A program made the position numbers and the translations under genes. From assembly GCA_026770585.1 (NCBI GenBank), contig MU646340.1, forward strand, positions 935,532 to 950,732: DNA of 15,201 nucleotides, read 5' to 3'. The notes below the pieces were generated by a model that worked only from the letters and a program-made list of their open reading frames with translations, was not told where the DNA came from and did not search any database. Shown here one piece after another: positions 13,101 through 15,201 of this stretch (the stretch's first letter is position 1; each line of letters opens with the position of its first letter). Source of the DNA: Baffinella frigidus (Eukaryota; Cryptophyceae; Cryptomonadales; Baffinellaceae).

Positions 13101-15201
13101 CACTCCTCGCCCACACCCGCCAACACTCGCCACAGCGCCACGCCGCGCTGCTGCGTGCAGCCGCGCCCATCGCCAGCCCCGCACTCCGCACCCTTTCAGC
13201 ATCCGTCCCTCCCAGACCTCTCCTCCAAATCCATCTGCAGCGTCCGCTCCTCTGGGAAACCCGAAATCCAAAACCCGGAACCTGGGACGAGACGGGGGGC
13301 TGACGCGAAGGTGGGTTGGCTTGGGGGGCAGGTGGCGGCAGCGCGGATGGCCGAGTGGGGCGATAAGACCCGCGCTTGCGACCCCGAACTCCAGCTCCCG
13401 CACGCCAACCCGTACATGCCCGACGAGGTCGCGCTCAAGGGGGCGCCCGCGCCCGCACTCGCGCCCGTGAAGGTGGTGGACACGCAAGGGGTGCAGACGT
13501 GGCACGTGCTGGACACGAGCTTCGAGATCCCCAAGGCCTCGGTGCACGTGCAGCTCACCAACTTCATGGTGTGCGCCTGCCCCCCCCCCCTGCCACCATC
13601 ACCACCACCGCCGCTGGTGGTGACGACCATCACCATGCCTGCTGCCCCAGTACACCACCACCACCACCATCACAACTGCCACCACCATCACCCTGCCTGC
13701 TGCCGTGCATCGGAGAGCGTGAACCGGTTGGCGGCGCACATCCTCCCCCACTTGTTGTGTAGGTCCTAATGCAGAGACAGAGCGCGTTGACAGCTCCGAC
13801 CCTGCAGCGCGTGCGTGTGCCGCGCGCCACAACGACGATGGTCGATGATGCGATGAGGTCTCGTATAACACAGAAAAGTCAAAAATCTGAATCTATATTC
13901 GTGTGCGTGGCAGGTGGAGCGGAACGCGAAGGCGGCAGTGTCGCTGCGGATGCTTCTCGAGATGGTCCAGGAGCTCACTAACGAGGAGGCCTACGATGCC
14001 GAGGAGGCCGGCCTGGTGCACCTCAAACCCCAGACCCTACAACCTACACCCCAAACCCCAAACCTCAACCCCCAAACCCTAAACCCCAAATCCTAAACTC
14101 TAAACCCTAAACCATGAACCCTGAACCCTGAAACCTAAACCCTGAACGCTGAACGCTGAACCCCAACCCCTAAACCCTGAACCCTAAATCCTAAACCCTA
14201 AACCCTAAACCTTCCACCCTAAACCTTAAACCCTAAACCCTGAACTTTGAACTCTGAACTCTCGGCGCCGAGGAGGCCGGCCTAGTACCACTGCCCCCCA
14301 CATGAGTACCCTTCCCGGTACAAAACCTGCGGAATTTCCTAACGAATCTGTACCTCAAACGCGGCGTGTCGTTCCCGGACTATTTGGAGTGGCCTGGTGC
14401 ACCTGCCCCACCCCTGCGTCCATCCTTCACAACGTTATTAGTGGGGGTCCATGAAATAGATTTCTTAAGCGGACAGCAGAAAATGTTTGATTGGATAGAA
14501 CACCACGGCCACCTGGTGTTCTGTACACTCTCCGGGGGAGGACCTGCGCGCACACACCACACCCGGCCCCTCCCACACCGTCGCCACAACCACCGGACAT
14601 TTCCAAGTGGAACCCGGCGTGTTCTCACAGCAGAGAGCGCTGGTTGCTGGAGCAGGTGTTCGACATCACGAACACGTCAGACTCGGCCCCGTGCTGCGGA
14701 CTGCGCCTGACGTTCCGCGGCTACGACCAACGCATCCCGGCCCTCGTCGAGCGCATCCACAAGTTCCTCGCTACCCTCGAGATCACCGACAACCAGGTGC
14801 CCCCTTGAGACACCAACTGGGAAACGTCACCTCATCGCAGGGCACTGCGTGCAGTCTTGACCTCCTCGCCTGCTCGCCACGTTGACTCTCTCGCCAGAGT
14901 GCAGCCGCTCCAGACTCGGGCGGGTAGGGTGTGATCTCCGCTGTGGCGTGTGGCACGCGCCGCGTCAGGAACTCTTCCGGTCTTGGGCGCCAACCTGTGG
15001 ATTTCCCTCTTCATTGGGCGCCAACCTCAACCCTCAACCTGCTGCCCCGGTTGGGCAGGCGGTGTACGACCTGGTGAAGGAGAAGACGCTGACAGACTAC
15101 CGCAACCGCCGCTTCCAGCAATCCTACGCTCACGCCATGACTTCCTGTTCCGCTGTCCTCGAGCACCCCTACTGGTCAACTCCTGCCTCCCCCCCCCCCC
15201 C
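9751..15201 (+). CDS. IDE: M16 family insulin-degrading-enzyme-like peptidase, 5' part, 9 exons, runs off window
   Basis: Exons: 9751-10191, 10578-10796, 11318-11542, 12105-12248, 12628-13017, 13332-13568, 13914-14015, 14656-14796, 15059 to the edge. The roughly 680 codons cover the N-terminal half (domains 1 and 2) and the start of domain 3 of the ~1000-residue family. M16A insulysins are cytosolic zinc peptidases that enclose short peptides such as insulin-like or transit peptides in a closed chamber. The inverted zinc motif HFCEH is at 60-64 (H60, E63, H64) and the third ligand E141 lies 77 residues on, exactly as in human IDE. No signal peptide is seen, which fits the cytosol. In-frame TAA at 9715 precedes the start. 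ATG 9751 or 9760 could be used, or GGGCAG|GTGG at 9738 could be an acceptor for an unseen upstream exon. Intron 1 has a GA donor. Nardilysin is a less likely alternative, since no acidic insert is visible. Confidence 0.92.
10192..10577. repeat. Telomere-like array making up almost all of M16 intron 1 (GA-AG intron)
   Basis: The whole intron is degenerate CCCTAAA, CCCTCAA, CCCCAAA and CCACCCT units on the sense strand, from 6 bases after the exon to the CCCCCCCTGCAG acceptor. The intron begins GAATCC, so it is GA-AG if the sequence is right. CAGGA occurs at both exon-intron junctions. Confidence 0.92.
10578..10796 (+). CDS. IDE: M16 exon 2
   Basis: Residues 148-220: DDARREFQLWRSTAKEGHPL, then QRFGTGNLHTL, then YSANIMKLSVLGREDLDTLE. 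This matches the family's 'D.wR..ql....a...HPf..FgtGN..TL' and 'yya.nM.l.v.g...Ld.L'. Donor GAG|GTCCT, phase 0. Confidence 0.95.
10797..11317. repeat. Telomere-like array making up almost all of M16 intron 2
   Basis: Over 500 bases of CCCTAAA-type units on the sense strand. The middle (about 10848-10925) is nearly perfect CCCTAAA, flanked by TTCACCC, CCCCAAA, CTACACC and CCCTCAA variants. Units start within 10 bases of the donor and end within 10 of the CATCCCAG acceptor. Confidence 0.95.
11318..11542 (+). CDS. IDE: M16 exon 3
   Basis: Residues 221-295: VPNRNLEPL, an acidic SSADDDPFDAG loop, LYRIVPVKERRKLCLFFPM and FLSHCVGHE. This matches the domain 1 to 2 link and the family's 'l.....i.p....r.l.l.fp.p' and 'yl.hliGHEg'. 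Donor GAG|GTCCC. Confidence 0.94.
11543..12104 (+). other. M16 intron 3 with an AT-rich segment
   Basis: About 11585-11960 is far more AT-rich than its surroundings and has no telomere-like units. GTCGATTTCCGA occurs twice, at 11628-11639 and 11719-11730, with similar flanks (GCGGAT upstream of both). No reverse transcriptase or transposase frame was recognised. It may be a remnant of inserted DNA. A run of nine C lies near 12031. Confidence 0.5.
12105..12248 (+). CDS. IDE: M16 exon 4
   Basis: Residues 296-343: GKGSILSLLKKKGLATDLGA, then FSIFEISVKLTEEGLQRYEE, matching the family's 'G.GSLLs.Lk.kgla..l.ag' and 'F.i...LTe.Gl......'. Acceptor TTCGGCAG|GGC, donor GAG|GTGCC, phase 0. Confidence 0.94.
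12249..12627 (+). other. M16 intron 4: 18 bp tandem repeat and antisense telomere-like patch
   Basis: CACCGCCCTGGGTGGGGA is tandemly repeated exactly at 12391-12408 and 12409-12426. About 12440-12512 is telomere-like in TTTAGGG orientation on the sense strand, the opposite of the large arrays in this gene. Confidence 0.7.
12628..13017 (+). CDS. IDE: M16 exon 5
   Basis: Residues 344-473: VISLMFVYINARVR, FRFRSKAREDNYTEQMACNL, then RYPRELVLCGPDLYFDPIDF, PENLRIHLVAP and EKEKWYGTVFSREP. It matches domain 2 of IDE. The boundary was set at CCG|GTCCTC rather than C|GTGAGC, because with the acceptor at 13331 it keeps 14 residues between WYGT and the next Trp, as in IDE. Confidence 0.93.
13332..13568 (+). 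CDS. IDE: M16 exon 6
   Basis: Residues 474-552: VAAARMAEWGDKTRACDPEL then LQLPHANPYMP (family 'l.lP..N.fip'), VQTWHVLDTSFEIPKA (family '..lWyk.d..F..Pk') and VHVQLTNFM. Acceptor GGGGCAG|GTG, donor ATG|GTGTG, phase 0. An alternative acceptor CAG|CG ten bases on fits the family spacing less well. Confidence 0.9.
13595..13705. repeat. CAC/CAT trinucleotide microsatellite in M16 intron 6
   Basis: Runs of CACCATCACCACCACC type, with CACCATCACCATGCCTGCTG near 13628 and a near copy ending CCTGCCTGCTGCC near 13684. In one frame it would read poly-His, but it sits between well-matched exons 6 and 7 and is best read as intronic repeat. Confidence 0.75.
13914..14015 (+). CDS. IDE: M16 exon 7
   Basis: Residues 553-586: VERNAKAAVSLRMLLEMVQE then LTNEEAYDAEEAGL, matching the family's 'l...ll.dsl.E..Y.A..AGl'. 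Acceptor GTGGCAG|GTG, donor CTG|GTGCA, phase 0. The end of the exon is repeated 269 bases downstream. Confidence 0.93.
13998..14283. repeat. Exon 7 end duplicated on the far side of a telomere-like array
   Basis: GCCGAGGAGGCCGGCCT at 13998-14014 recurs exactly at 14267-14283, followed by AGTACC instead of GGTGCACC. A partial third copy, GGCCTGGTGCACCT, lies near 14391. The DNA between the two main copies is almost entirely telomere-like repeat. Confidence 0.88.
14016..14260. repeat. Telomere-like array in M16 intron 7
   Basis: Degenerate CCCTAAA, CCCCAAA, CCCTGAA and GAACGCT units in C-rich sense orientation begin about 10 bases after the exon 7 donor. The remaining 14284-14655 of the intron is ordinary DNA with no recognised content. 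Confidence 0.92.
14656..14796 (+). CDS. IDE: M16 exon 8
   Basis: Residues 587-633: VFDITNTSDSAPCCGLRLTF, RGYDQRIPALVERIHKFLAT and LEITDNQ, matching the domain 3 pattern 'y.l......g..l.v.Gy..kl..Ll..i'. Acceptor GGAGCAG|GTG, donor CAG|GTGCC, phase 0. Confidence 0.93.
15059..15201 (+). CDS. IDE: M16 exon 9, cut by the window edge
   Basis: From residue 634: AVYDLVKEKTLTDYRNRRFQ, then QSYAHAMTS and EHPYWS, matching the family's 'f..i.e.y.r...N......y.ha....l......w'. Acceptor TTGGGCAG|GCG. The 13-base C-run at the right end (15189-15201) may be a sequencing or assembly limit, so the true exon end is unknown. Confidence 0.85.

Noticed and set aside
13009-13342. M16 intron 5 with the consensus-like donor C|GTGAGC and acceptor CAG|CGCGG
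   Set aside because: It is in phase, but leaves only 8 residues between WYGT and the next Trp instead of the 14 in IDE. The GTCC...CAG|GTG choice gives exactly 14.
13570-13740. Histidine-rich coding region
   Set aside because: It is a CAC/CAT microsatellite in M16 intron 6. The protein match jumps cleanly from exon 6 to exon 7.
1-15201. CRISPR array, bacterial operon or dinoflagellate spliced-leader sequence
   Set aside because: There are no regularly spaced identical repeats, genes are intron-split, and I did not find a spliced-leader match.

Overview
The window is nuclear DNA from a GC-rich, intron-dense microbial eukaryote. Neither main gene can be read as one open frame. Each is split into short exons of 55 to 558 bases that join in phase and together spell a conserved protein. 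Introns carry long degenerate telomere-type arrays (CCCTAAA/TTTAGGG and relatives such as CCCCAAA and CCCTCAA). TTTAGGG-type repeats, high GC, splice sites of the form G|G and one GA-AG intron suggest a microalga. From memory, cryptophyte and dinoflagellate gene models contain translated repeats of the LNPKPQT type, but the lineage cannot be fixed from this window.

Layout. 1-188: possible last exon of a plus-strand gene, with AATAAA at 268-273. 392-531: a small element with imperfect terminal inverted repeats. 692-8150, minus strand: a complete 16-exon gene for an M13 (neprilysin/ECE-type) zinc endopeptidase, 735 residues, with a type II membrane anchor and all catalytic residues. 8151-9750: intergenic region between the divergent genes, holding a diverged direct repeat. 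9751 to the right edge, plus strand: the first nine exons of an M16 insulin-degrading-enzyme-like peptidase, about two thirds of the usual length, running off the window.

Both genes encode zinc metallopeptidases that, by family knowledge, cut peptides rather than folded proteins. The M13 enzyme would act outside the cell or in the lumen. The M16 enzyme would act in the cytosol. They lie head to head about 1.6 kb apart and might share regulatory DNA.

The most unusual feature is the intron system. In all 23 reconstructed introns the exon ends in G, the donor has a pyrimidine at +4 instead of the usual A, and the acceptor is CAG. In 22 of 23 the next exon starts with G. Several introns are almost wholly telomere-like repeat, mostly with the C-rich strand as the sense strand. 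Several exon-intron boundaries are duplicated inside the adjoining intron. Together this looks like recent or continuing intron gain or remodelling by duplication or insertion of repeat DNA at AG|G sites.
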